7,124 nucleotides of DNA from Bacteroidales bacterium (lineage in GTDB: Bacteria > Bacteroidota > Bacteroidia > Bacteroidales > UBA932): the NCBI GenBank assembly GCA_024401915.1, contig JAKSKA010000073.1, forward strand, positions 1 through 7,124, given 5' to 3'. Under the pieces are notes generated by a model. It made no database searches and was not told the origin of the DNA. It saw nothing but the letters and a program-made list of their open reading frames with translations. Both the position numbers and the translations under genes were made by a program. Shown in pieces: positions 1 to 6,078 of the stretch. Within the stretch, counting starts at the first letter, position 1; every line of letters starts with the position of its first letter.

Positions 1-2
1 CC

Positions 3-92
3 GACATAATTTTTCGTCAGGGCGGTCACAACAGAGTTGCTATTGATAATGATACGGCGACCACCGAGAAGGAACTGAAGAAACAGAAGTGA
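3..92 (+). CDS. 3' end of an unidentified gene (partial)
   Basis: An open frame runs in from the left edge and ends at a TGA at 90-92, giving 29 visible residues. The fragment begins around DIIFRQGGHNRVAIDND and ends in a lysine-rich tail (EKELKKQK). I do not recognise the family from so little sequence. The case that it is a real gene end rests on its position: its TGA overlaps the GTG start of the next gene in a 4-nt GTGA arrangement typical of translational coupling. Because the next gene is TonB-like, an ExbB/ExbD-type partner is conceivable, but nothing in the visible tail shows this. Confidence 0.5.
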   Translation, partial: DIIFRQGGHNRVAIDNDTATTEKELKKQK

Positions 93-817
93 AGCGGATT
101 CCCCCAGAAGACAGGGCGGGACTCTACATCACGATAATAGTTCATCTTGCCGTCCTCATTGTCGCGCTGATTGCGGGACTGGGATGGTCACTCCAGCAGG
201 AATCCAGCTTCGTGCTTGACTTCACGAAGCAGGACGAGATCGAGAAGATGCAGGAGGAGATCGAACGTCTTCAGAAAGAAGCAGCATTCAAGGAAGAAGT
301 AAGCCGCAGGCTCCAGGAAAAGCTGGAGAACAGCGGCGTGAGCGCGATACGCAACGTTGCCGTGGACAGGGGGGCACTCAAGGACGACAGGGGCACAGAT
401 GCCGAGCAGCTCTACAAGGATGCGCAAAGGCTGCAGCAGGAGCTGGACGGCGGTTTCAAAGCGCCGGAAGACATCTTGTCCGACAAGCCCGAACTGAAAA
501 AGCCAGTGGAGCAAAAGCAGGAAGCGGTCAAGTACAGCGGACCGTCCGTCGTCTCCTATACCCTCGAGGGCAGAAAGGCAAGCAAGCTCCCGATTCCGGC
601 ATACAGGTGTATGGGTGCAGGAGAGGTCACCGTGCTCATCAAGGTCAACAACAGCGGCACGGTAACGGCGGCCAAAGTGGACGAGAGCGTCTCGTCAAAG
701 GACGGCTGCCTCCGCGCATTCGCAATAAGGGCCGCCAGGCTGAGCAAGTTCTCCGCCTCCCCCACCGCCCCCGCCTCCCAGGACGGCAACATCGTTTACA
801 GTTTCATAGCACAGTAA
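89..817 (+). CDS. TonB-like inner-membrane protein with coiled coil and TonB-type C-terminal domain
   Basis: This 242-residue protein has the layout of a TonB-family energy transducer. It has a short cytoplasmic N-terminus, one transmembrane segment at about residues 12-34 (hydrophobic, from YITIIVHL to GLGW), then a highly charged coiled-coil stretch at about 47-82. A Lys/Glu/Pro-containing linker (about 120-148) leads to a C-terminal domain at about 160-242. That domain has the TonB_C pattern of a proline-containing entry (LPIPAY) followed by a GEVTVLIKVNNSGTV strand-turn-strand. Two cysteines, C174 and C207, flank these strands and could form a periplasmic disulfide. The start is GTG; the first internal Met is residue 54, which would remove the membrane anchor, and the GTG overlaps the upstream stop, so GTG is preferred. 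No ExbB or ExbD is visible. Family membership at the level of TonB_C-like is fairly secure. Whether it energises outer-membrane transport or has a structural or envelope-linking role is not shown. Confidence 0.72.
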   Translation: MKRIPPEDRAGLYITIIVHLAVLIVALIAGLGWSLQQESSFVLDFTKQDEIEKMQEEIERLQKEAAFKEEVSRRLQEKLENSGVSAIRNVAVDRGALKDDRGTDAEQLYKDAQRLQQELDGGFKAPEDILSDKPELKKPVEQKQEAVKYSGPSVVSYTLEGRKASKLPIPAYRCMGAGEVTVLIKVNNSGTVTAAKVDESVSSKDGCLRAFAIRAARLSKFSASPTAPASQDGNIVYSFIAQ

Positions 818-837
818 CCTGTCGACTTCGATGGCAT

Positions 838-946
838 ATCAGAGCGTTTTGGCCAATTTGCCAATTATCAGAGCGTTTGAGGCCAATTCTCTCTGGTTTC
901 TGCTTAAGTCAAATAAAATCAGAGCGTTTCTGCCTGATTCTCTCTG
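838..946. repeat. Degenerate ~29-bp repeat (core ATCAGAGCGTTT, three clear copies)
   Basis: The 12-mer ATCAGAGCGTTT occurs exactly at 838-849, 867-878 and 918-929. Secondary matches show that a longer unit of about 29 bp is repeated: GGCCAATT follows the core in copies 1 and 2 (851-858, 881-888), and ATTCTCTCTG ends copies 2 and 3 (886-895, 937-946). A partial unit lies between copies 2 and 3, where GTTTCTGC at 896-903 recurs at 926-933. In copy 3, TCAGAG (919-924) and CTCTGA (942-947) are complementary, so it can also fold as a hairpin; copy 2 can do the same with CAGAG and CTCTG. No function can be assigned. It may be a binding-site cluster, decayed tandem repeat or copy of a dispersed genomic repeat. 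Confidence 0.65.
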
Positions 947-1014
947 AAAACCAGTACCGGCCACCCTTGAATTGCCAGGCGCTCCTCAACGAGTCCGGCA
1001 AAGTTGTGGAAATC

Positions 1015-1141
1015 TTTCGTGCGTCAGCTGGCTCCGCCGAAATCCGTGGTCGGCCGTGGCCTCGTGAACGGGTGCCCCGAAGGGGCGGGATGGAGCGCGA
1101 AGCGCGGAAGATTTCGGCGAAGCGCAGCTGATCGCCCGAAG
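1015..1141. repeat. Long imperfect palindrome enclosing GAA-triloop hairpins
   Basis: The outer arms, 1015-1044 and 1110-1141, are complementary over about 30 positions with few mismatches and bulges. GCCGAAATC (1036-1044) pairs with GATTTCGGC (1110-1118), CAGCTG (1025-1030) with CAGCTG (1125-1130), and TTCG (1016-1019) with CGAA (1137-1140). Inside lie two perfect small hairpins with GAA loops: GCCCC/GGGGC (1074-1086) and GCGC/GCGC (1095-1105). A weaker one, GGTC/GGCC, spans 1048-1061. The result is a multibranch, cloverleaf-like fold. It fits either a structured non-coding RNA (strand unknown) or a REP/BIME-like or miniature mobile DNA element. It does not look like a standard terminator, because no T-run follows either arm. 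Confidence 0.6.
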
Positions 1142-1237
1142 AATGGCAAAATACAATGAAAGCCGACCAGACGGCCAGCTTTCATTGATTAGCGATAAAC
1201 AGGCCTGGTGAGATGCGGCGACCAGACCTTTCGGGCG
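1133..1237. repeat. Second inverted repeat enclosing two hairpins
   Basis: CGCCCGAA at 1133-1140 is the exact reverse complement of TTCGGGCG at 1230-1237. Between these arms lie a perfect 10-bp stem (1154-1163 with 1178-1187) and an imperfect stem GGCCTGGT/ACCAGACC (1202-1209 with 1221-1228, one mismatch). The 9-mer CGACCAGAC occurs in both internal hairpins, at 1164-1172 and 1219-1227. The left arm also belongs to the outer stem of the preceding palindrome, so the two folds compete for it. The right arm ends 2 nt before the stop codon of the M16 gene. Confidence 0.5.
1154..1187 (-). terminator. Candidate terminator of the minus-strand operon
   Basis: CAATGAAAGC (1154-1163) and GCTTTCATTG (1178-1187) form a perfect 10-bp stem with a 14-nt loop, about 50 nt beyond the M16 stop codon in the direction of transcription. 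Read on the − strand the stem is followed by TATTTTG, a short T-rich run. This fits a weak intrinsic terminator, although the stem is AT-rich and the T-run is interrupted. On the + strand no T-run follows, so it would serve the upstream TonB-like gene poorly. Confidence 0.42.
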
Positions 1238-1238
1238 G

Positions 1239-4052
1239 CTACTTGGTCTTGCCGACCATAATGATTTCAGCGTGGTTGCCCTTTGCAAGCACATCGGCAA
1301 GAGCCTTGCGAACATCTTCCTTGGTGATGCTCTTCAGAACAGCCTCATAGTTGGTCACGTGATCGACGCCTGTCACGAGGAGCTCATAAAGTTCATCTCC
1401 CCAGAACTCGTTCTCGGAAAGATTCTCCTTGTAATTCTTAAGGAAATACTCTTTACCCTTGGTGAGATTCTCCTCGGAAGGGCCCTCCTTTACGAACTGG
1501 GCTACAATGTCACGAACACGGCCGTTGAGGTACTCATACTTCTCGGGATTGGTCTGATATACAATCTGCATGAAGGCCTCGCGGACGGATGAAGGATTGT
1601 CGCTCATTTCGCCATAAGCTCCGATACCGTAGGTACCGCCTTCCTTCTCGCGGATCTCATCATTGAGAACGATGCTCAATGCGTGAAGAGCAAGATTGTA
1701 AGAGAGTTTGTTCTTAAGATTGTACTTGATCTTTGCGTTATCAAAGAACACGTTGGTTGCCATAGGAACTTCCATCTCACGCTCGAAGTTGTTGATAACT
1801 TTTCCACTGGTATAATCAACGATCTTCACGTTAGCTTTCTCACGCTTGCCTGAGGGCAGAGAAGCGATGTACTGCTCAATGAGGGGGCGTACGGTAGCCT
1901 CGTCAACGGCACCGGTGATGACGAAAACGAAGTCGTTGGCATTGGAGAAACGCTCGCGCACGGCCTTGAGTGACTTTTCGTAATCAACGGAATCAATGTC
2001 TGAACGTTTAATAGGAGCAAGTGCTGCTTTATTGACGTAAATCGAGGAAGAGAGGCTGTCCTGGACGGCGCTCATAGGATTCTTCTCACGATTCTCCAGG
2101 ACGGATGCGGTTCTGGTGAGCCAGGACTGGAAGGCATCCTTGTCGCTTCGGATATCCGTAAAATAAAGATAATTGAGCTGGAACATAGTCTCGATGTCCT
2201 TAGGCGTCGAGCTCGAGTTTATTGACTCGCCAAGCAGCCTGATGTGGGGATAAACATTAACCTTCTTACCCGCAAGAGCCTTGGTCAGTTCAGTCTTGCT
2301 GAAGTTTCCAAGACCGCCTATATCGATGATATCGTCAAGCACGTCCTTCTTCAGGCTGATTTCAACAGGATAGAGAGAAGTACCTCCGAAACTGTTGGCT
2401 GACATAAGAACCTCATCCTTATTGAAATCCGTCTGGCGGAAATAAACGGTTGCACCGTTCGAAAGTTTGTAGCAGGTATAACCAAAGTCAGCCTTCTTCG
2501 CCTTCAGGATACGCCCTTTGGCAGGAAGCTGGCTGAGTATGGGCTCGTTCGAGACAGTCTCGGCGTATGGCTCGATATTCTCAGCCTCAACTGCAGCGAC
2601 AGCTGCGGCAAGCTCTTTCTCTGTGGGATAAACAAGACCCTCCTTCTCGGGAAGCATAGCGTAAAGCACGAAGTTATCCTTGCCGACAAGGCTTGAGAAC
2701 ACCTTGCTGACCATATCGACATTGATGAAGCCGGAAATCTGGTTTGCGAAATCAAGCATATTCTTCTCACCGGCGATAGGTTCGTTGTCGATGAAATGGC
2801 GCACGTACTCGCGGCAGTACTCCGCACTCTTCTTCTTGTCACAGGACTTGTACTCGGACTCGAGCTGGGTAAGGATCTGAGCTTTCGCACGCTCATACTC
2901 GGAAGCGGTGAAGCCATTGCGCACGGCTCTGAGGAGCTCGCGATATGCAACGGTAGCGGCCGTGGTGATATCCTTTTCGGATGAGACGATGGTCACGCCG
3001 AGGCTCTTCTTGGTCTTTGCGATGAAGAAGTCGCCGTCATCGGCCATAGCCTGGATGAAAGGAGGCGTGGGGCTCTGGAGAAGCTCCTGGAGACGCTCGT
3101 TGAGCATAATGATAGCGGCATTGCGGCAATACTCATAAATGAGATAATTGACGTCTCCGCGCATCTGGACAGGGTACGGCTCGTGTTTGAGACCGAGCAT
3201 CGTGATGGCATAGGGCTGCTCCTTGTCGGTCGCGAGGCAGATGATGGGCTCCTTGTTGTCGGGTACCTCGAAATAAGTCCTCTCGGCAGGATTGACGGGA
3301 GCCTGGATGGTATTGAAGATATCCTTGATCTTCGCCTCGATGGCATCGGGGTCGATGTCACCTACGACGACGATTCCCTGAAGGTCAGGACGATACCACT
3401 TCTCATAGTAGTCACGTATGGCCTTGTAGGGGAAATTGTCGACAACCGACATAAGGCCGATGGGAAGCCGGTGGCCGTAGCGGTTTCCGTCAGCATAGAT
3501 GACAGGACGGATCTTCTCCATCATCCTCACCTGTGCGGACGCCCTGGTGCGCCACTCCTCGTGGATGACTCCCCTCTCGTGATCGATGTCCTCGCCGGTA
3601 AGGAGGAGACCGTCAGCCCAGTCGTGGAGTATCCAGAGACAGGAATCGATTGCCACGGGTTTTTCGCCGACGGGCACGTTGTCTATATTGTAAACGGTCT
3701 CGTCTATGCTGGTGTAGGCATTGAGGTTCGCTCCGAACTTCACACCTATGCTCTCACAGTAGCGGATGACTCCGTTGCCGGGGAAATGCTGAGTACCATT
3801 GAAGCACATATGCTCGAGGAAATGGGCAAGTCCTCTCTGGTCCTCGTCCTCAAGGATGGAACCCACTTTCTGGGCAATGTAGAAATTGGCCTGGCCCTTT
3901 GGTTCCTCGTGATGGCGGATGTAATAGGTGAGGCCATTGTCAAGCTTGCCGATACGGACGGCAGGATCGATGGGAATGGGCTGCATCTGCTGAGCGGAGA
4001 CAGCCACTGCGGCTAAAATAACTGCCGCAACTGAAAAAATAAACTTTTTCAT
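1239..4052 (-). CDS. M16 family (insulinase/PqqL-like) periplasmic zinc metalloprotease
   Basis: The 937-residue product is a two-repeat M16 peptidase, close in length to E. coli PqqL (931 aa). Residues 1-21 form a clear signal peptide (MKKFIFSVAAVILAAVAVSA), placing it in the periplasm or envelope. The catalytic N-terminal domain has the inverted zinc motif HFLEH (H77, E80, H81), with E166 in HERGVIHEEWR as the expected third ligand and E159 as the accompanying conserved Glu. An M16_C-like domain follows at about 200-390. The second half (about 520-937) lacks HxxEH, as normal for the inactive repeat, but carries REKEGGTYGIG (from R801), the conserved substrate-binding segment. Family enzymes cut partly unfolded peptides inside a closed chamber; the substrate here is unknown. 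The frame is open to an ATG at 4103, but the ATG at 4052 starts the signal peptide directly and is preferred. The gene lies 53 nt after the S41 protease gene. Its stop is TAG. Confidence 0.93.
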   Translation of the reverse strand: MKKFIFSVAAVILAAVAVSAQQMQPIPIDPAVRIGKLDNGLTYYIRHHEEPKGQANFYIAQKVGSILEDEDQRGLAHFLEHMCFNGTQHFPGNGVIRYCESIGVKFGANLNAYTSIDETVYNIDNVPVGEKPVAIDSCLWILHDWADGLLLTGEDIDHERGVIHEEWRTRASAQVRMMEKIRPVIYADGNRYGHRLPIGLMSVVDNFPYKAIRDYYEKWYRPDLQGIVVVGDIDPDAIEAKIKDIFNTIQAPVNPAERTYFEVPDNKEPIICLATDKEQPYAITMLGLKHEPYPVQMRGDVNYLIYEYCRNAAIIMLNERLQELLQSPTPPFIQAMADDGDFFIAKTKKSLGVTIVSSEKDITTAATVAYRELLRAVRNGFTASEYERAKAQILTQLESEYKSCDKKKSAEYCREYVRHFIDNEPIAGEKNMLDFANQISGFINVDMVSKVFSSLVGKDNFVLYAMLPEKEGLVYPTEKELAAAVAAVEAENIEPYAETVSNEPILSQLPAKGRILKAKKADFGYTCYKLSNGATVYFRQTDFNKDEVLMSANSFGGTSLYPVEISLKKDVLDDIIDIGGLGNFSKTELTKALAGKKVNVYPHIRLLGESINSSSTPKDIETMFQLNYLYFTDIRSDKDAFQSWLTRTASVLENREKNPMSAVQDSLSSSIYVNKAALAPIKRSDIDSVDYEKSLKAVRERFSNANDFVFVITGAVDEATVRPLIEQYIASLPSGKREKANVKIVDYTSGKVINNFEREMEVPMATNVFFDNAKIKYNLKNKLSYNLALHALSIVLNDEIREKEGGTYGIGAYGEMSDNPSSVREAFMQIVYQTNPEKYEYLNGRVRDIVAQFVKEGPSEENLTKGKEYFLKNYKENLSENEFWGDELYELLVTGVDHVTNYEAVLKSITKEDVRKALADVLAKGNHAEIIMVGKTK

Positions 4053-4105
4053 ATAAAGAGATAATAAACCTTCAATAATGATATGGCAAAAATTATTCCG
4101 CAACC

Positions 4106-5671
4106 CTACTCCTCAAGCGCTTTTTTAAACGTGTCGTCAGTCTGAAGATACAGGTGGAAGAAAGCCTTGTCCCCGAGACTGCTGTAACGTCCGACAAGAG
4201 CACGTATCTGCGTCATCATATACTCTCTCTCTATTTTCCACTCGTCCGCGGGCTCGAGTTTGTCGACATTGCGTGCAAAGCTGAGGAAACGGCTCTCCAA
4301 TGACGCGGAATCAAGATAACGGAGCAGCTGGTCATAATCCGAGATCGCCTCGAGCTCCTTCCTGTGCGAATCGAAGAACGAAGAAGCGAAACGCATCGTC
4401 GTCGCCTTGTTGCTGCAGGAGATGAAGAATTTGGAGACGCGCGTGGTGTCGACCGGCACGAACACGTCAGGCACGATGCCGCCTCCGCCGTAAACGGTGC
4501 GTCCGGCAACGGTGTGGTATTCCAGGCTCTTGTCGACCTTCATACTGTCGGCATCGGTCATCTCTCCGTCACTGTAGCGCTTGTAGATGTCGTACTCGTA
4601 ATCATCGGCATACGGCTTCTGGATGCAGCGTCCGCTTGGAGTGTAGAAACGGGCGACGGTGATGCGCAATCCGCTGCCGTCGGAGAAGTACAGAGGTTCC
4701 TGCACGAGTCCCTTGCCGAACGAGCGGCGGCCCAGTATGGTTCCCCTGTCATTGTCCTGTATCGCTCCGGCCAGGATCTCGCTCGAAGATGCGGAACTCT
4801 CGTCGATGAGGACGGAGAGCTTCACCTTCTTGAGCAGACCGTGACCGTCCGCCTTGTATTCTTCACGCTTGCGGTGGGCGCCCTGCATATAGACGATCAC
4901 GTCGCCCCTGTCCAGGAACTGGTTGGCGAGCATCAACGCCTGGTCGAGGAAGCCTCCACTATTGCCGCGAAGGTCCAGTATCATATACTCCATCCCCGCG
5001 TCGAGCAGCTCGCGTGACGCCCCGTCGAACTCGATGTAGGTCGTGCGGGAGAACTTGCTCAGGCGCAGATAGCCGGTTGTCAGGTTCACCATAAACGCAG
5101 CGTCCACAGAGTGTGTGGGGATCTTGTCCCTGGTTATCTCGAATGGAATGACCTCGCGGCCACGGGCCACGGTAATGGTAACCTTGGTTCCGGAAGGGCC
5201 CTTCATCCTGCGGACCATACTGTCCTGGGGGAAATTGACGCCGGCTATGACCTTGTCGTCAACCTTCAGCAGTCTGTCCCCCTTCTTGAGGCCCACCTTT
5301 TCAGAGGGACCGCCAGGAATCACTTCTAACACTATCGCCGTGTCGTTCGGCACGTTGAACTGTATCCCTATGCCCTCGAAATTGCCTGCGAGATCCTCTT
5401 CCGACTCCTTCAGAACCTCGGGCAGCAGATAGGAGGAATGGGGGTCCAGGGCCGAGAGAGCAGCGGCAAGCGCGGCATCCGTGACCTTATGGTAATCAAC
5501 GGTGTCCACATAGTTCTCGTCTATGCTGCGGAGTGCCAGGTTGATCTTGCGCCAATCCCTGTACTCCGATTTCAGAACACGCTTGTTCTCGTTCCATCGG
5601 ATGAACGTGAGAGTGCCGAGCACGCCGACAAAAACGCTCACCAGCACTGTCAATATGTAGTCCCGTTTCAT
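4106..5671 (-). CDS. S41 family C-terminal-processing serine protease with PDZ domain
   Basis: The 521-residue protein is a CtpA/Tsp-type protease that would cleave near the C-termini of exported proteins. Residues 5-25 form an N-terminal membrane anchor. A PDZ domain follows at about 97-180 (NFEGIGIQF, IPGGPSEKVGLKKGDRLL), then the S41 catalytic core at about 195-350. The catalytic Ser/Lys pair is visible: S295 in SASSSEILAGAIQD and K320 in RRSFGKGLVQ. D306 completes the spacing, and the 11- and 25-residue gaps equal those of E. coli Tsp (S430, D441, K455). The ILDLRGNSGG strand at 231-240 is also typical. A tail of about 110 residues after PDVFVPVD (401-408) is mostly helical and not assigned to a domain. 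Its ATG overlaps the stop of the deaminase gene by 4 nt (ATGA), and an M16 protease gene follows, so the two envelope proteases are probably co-expressed. Active-site residues look intact. Confidence 0.95.
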   Translation of the reverse strand: MKRDYILTVLVSVFVGVLGTLTFIRWNENKRVLKSEYRDWRKINLALRSIDENYVDTVDYHKVTDAALAAALSALDPHSSYLLPEVLKESEEDLAGNFEGIGIQFNVPNDTAIVLEVIPGGPSEKVGLKKGDRLLKVDDKVIAGVNFPQDSMVRRMKGPSGTKVTITVARGREVIPFEITRDKIPTHSVDAAFMVNLTTGYLRLSKFSRTTYIEFDGASRELLDAGMEYMILDLRGNSGGFLDQALMLANQFLDRGDVIVYMQGAHRKREEYKADGHGLLKKVKLSVLIDESSASSSEILAGAIQDNDRGTILGRRSFGKGLVQEPLYFSDGSGLRITVARFYTPSGRCIQKPYADDYEYDIYKRYSDGEMTDADSMKVDKSLEYHTVAGRTVYGGGGIVPDVFVPVDTTRVSKFFISCSNKATTMRFASSFFDSHRKELEAISDYDQLLRYLDSASLESRFLSFARNVDKLEPADEWKIEREYMMTQIRALVGRYSSLGDKAFFHLYLQTDDTFKKALEE

Positions 5672-6078
5672 TCTCCGCCAACTTTTTCGACTTCGATACC
5701 TGCCCGTCTGAGAAGGTCTATCCCGTCCGTGAGCCTGTATTCATCCTTATATACGACACGCTTGATGCCTGCCTGGATGATGAGCTTGGAACATTCCATA
5801 CACGGGGACGCCGTCACATACAGCGTCGCCCCGGCGGAACTGTTACCGGATTTCGCCACCTTCGAAATCGCATTAGCCTCGGCGTGGAGGACATAGGGCT
5901 TCGTGACCCCGTTCTCGTCCTCGCACACGTTCTCGAAACCGGAAGGCGTGCCGTTGTAGCCATCGGATATTATCATCCTGTCCTTGACTATCAGCGCGCC
6001 CACCTGACGCCGCTTGCAATACGAATTCGTGGCCCAGACCTCGGCCATCTTCATATATTTGTCGTCGAACTTGTTCAT
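5668..6078 (-). CDS. dCMP deaminase-family zinc enzyme (ComEB-like)
   Basis: This 136-residue protein belongs to the cytidine/deoxycytidylate deaminase superfamily. It carries HAEANAI (zinc ligand H65, catalytic E67) and SPCMECSKLI (zinc ligands C93 and C96). The GYNGTPSGFEN segment at 40-50 is characteristic of dCMP deaminases and favours dCMP over cytidine or tRNA adenosine as substrate. The expected reaction is dCMP to dUMP plus ammonia in the cytoplasm, supplying thymidylate synthase. It is somewhat short compared with other dCMP deaminases but keeps the whole core. No separate regulatory domain is present, so allosteric control by dCTP/dTTP cannot be claimed. It overlaps both neighbours by 4 nt (ATGA): its start overlaps the stop of the AMP-binding gene, and its stop overlaps the start of the S41 protease gene. 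Confidence 0.92.
   Translation of the reverse strand: MNKFDDKYMKMAEVWATNSYCKRRQVGALIVKDRMIISDGYNGTPSGFENVCEDENGVTKPYVLHAEANAISKVAKSGNSSAGATLYVTASPCMECSKLIIQAGIKRVVYKDEYRLTDGIDLLRRAGIEVEKVGGE

Larger units (their letters stand above)
818..1238. other. Non-coding gap between convergent genes, rich in repeats and hairpins
   Basis: This 421-nt stretch separates the stop of the + strand TonB-like gene from the stop of the − strand M16 protease gene. I see no credible gene in it: the frames crossing it are extensions or shadows with arginine-rich, low-complexity translations. Its left part (818-950) is relatively AT-rich and carries a degenerate ~29-bp repeat. Its right part (about 1010-1238) is GC-rich and dominated by inverted repeats and GAA-triloop hairpins. 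Because the flanking genes converge, no promoter or leader for a visible gene is expected here. Terminators, a repeat element or an independent structured RNA are the main possibilities. Confidence 0.8.

Noticed and set aside
849..864. Terminator of the TonB-like gene (TTGGC/GCCAA hairpin)
   Set aside because: Only a 5-bp stem with no following T-run; better seen as part of the 29-bp repeat.
838..946. CRISPR-like array
   Set aside because: Only three core copies, 12 bp long, with spacing of 29 and 51 bp and similarity extending into the would-be spacers; no cas genes nearby.
607..1131. 174-codon + strand frame spanning the end of the TonB-like gene and the gap
   Set aside because: Its first part is out of frame inside a real gene and its second part translates repeats and hairpins into arginine-rich sequence.
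986..1315. 109-codon − strand frame across the gap and the M16 3' end
   Set aside because: Out of frame with the M16 gene and built largely from the palindromic element; no signs of a real small protein.
3183..4016. 277-codon open frame on the + strand, opposite the M16 gene
   Set aside because: It lies wholly antisense to a gene with clear motifs and its translation has no recognisable domain; long antisense frames are common in GC-rich coding DNA.
4053..4103. N-terminal extension of the M16 protein to the ATG at 4103
   Set aside because: It would place 17 residues in front of a textbook signal peptide; the ATG at 4052 begins MKKFIF directly.
4053..4105. Bacteroidota-type promoter (TTTG about 20 nt before TAnnTTTG) upstream of the M16 gene
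   Set aside because: A TTTG is present in the AT-rich gap, but I found no convincing TAnnTTTG at the right distance.
4364..5017. 217-codon open frame on the + strand, opposite the S41 gene
   Set aside because: Antisense shadow of the catalytic region of the S41 protease; no family features.
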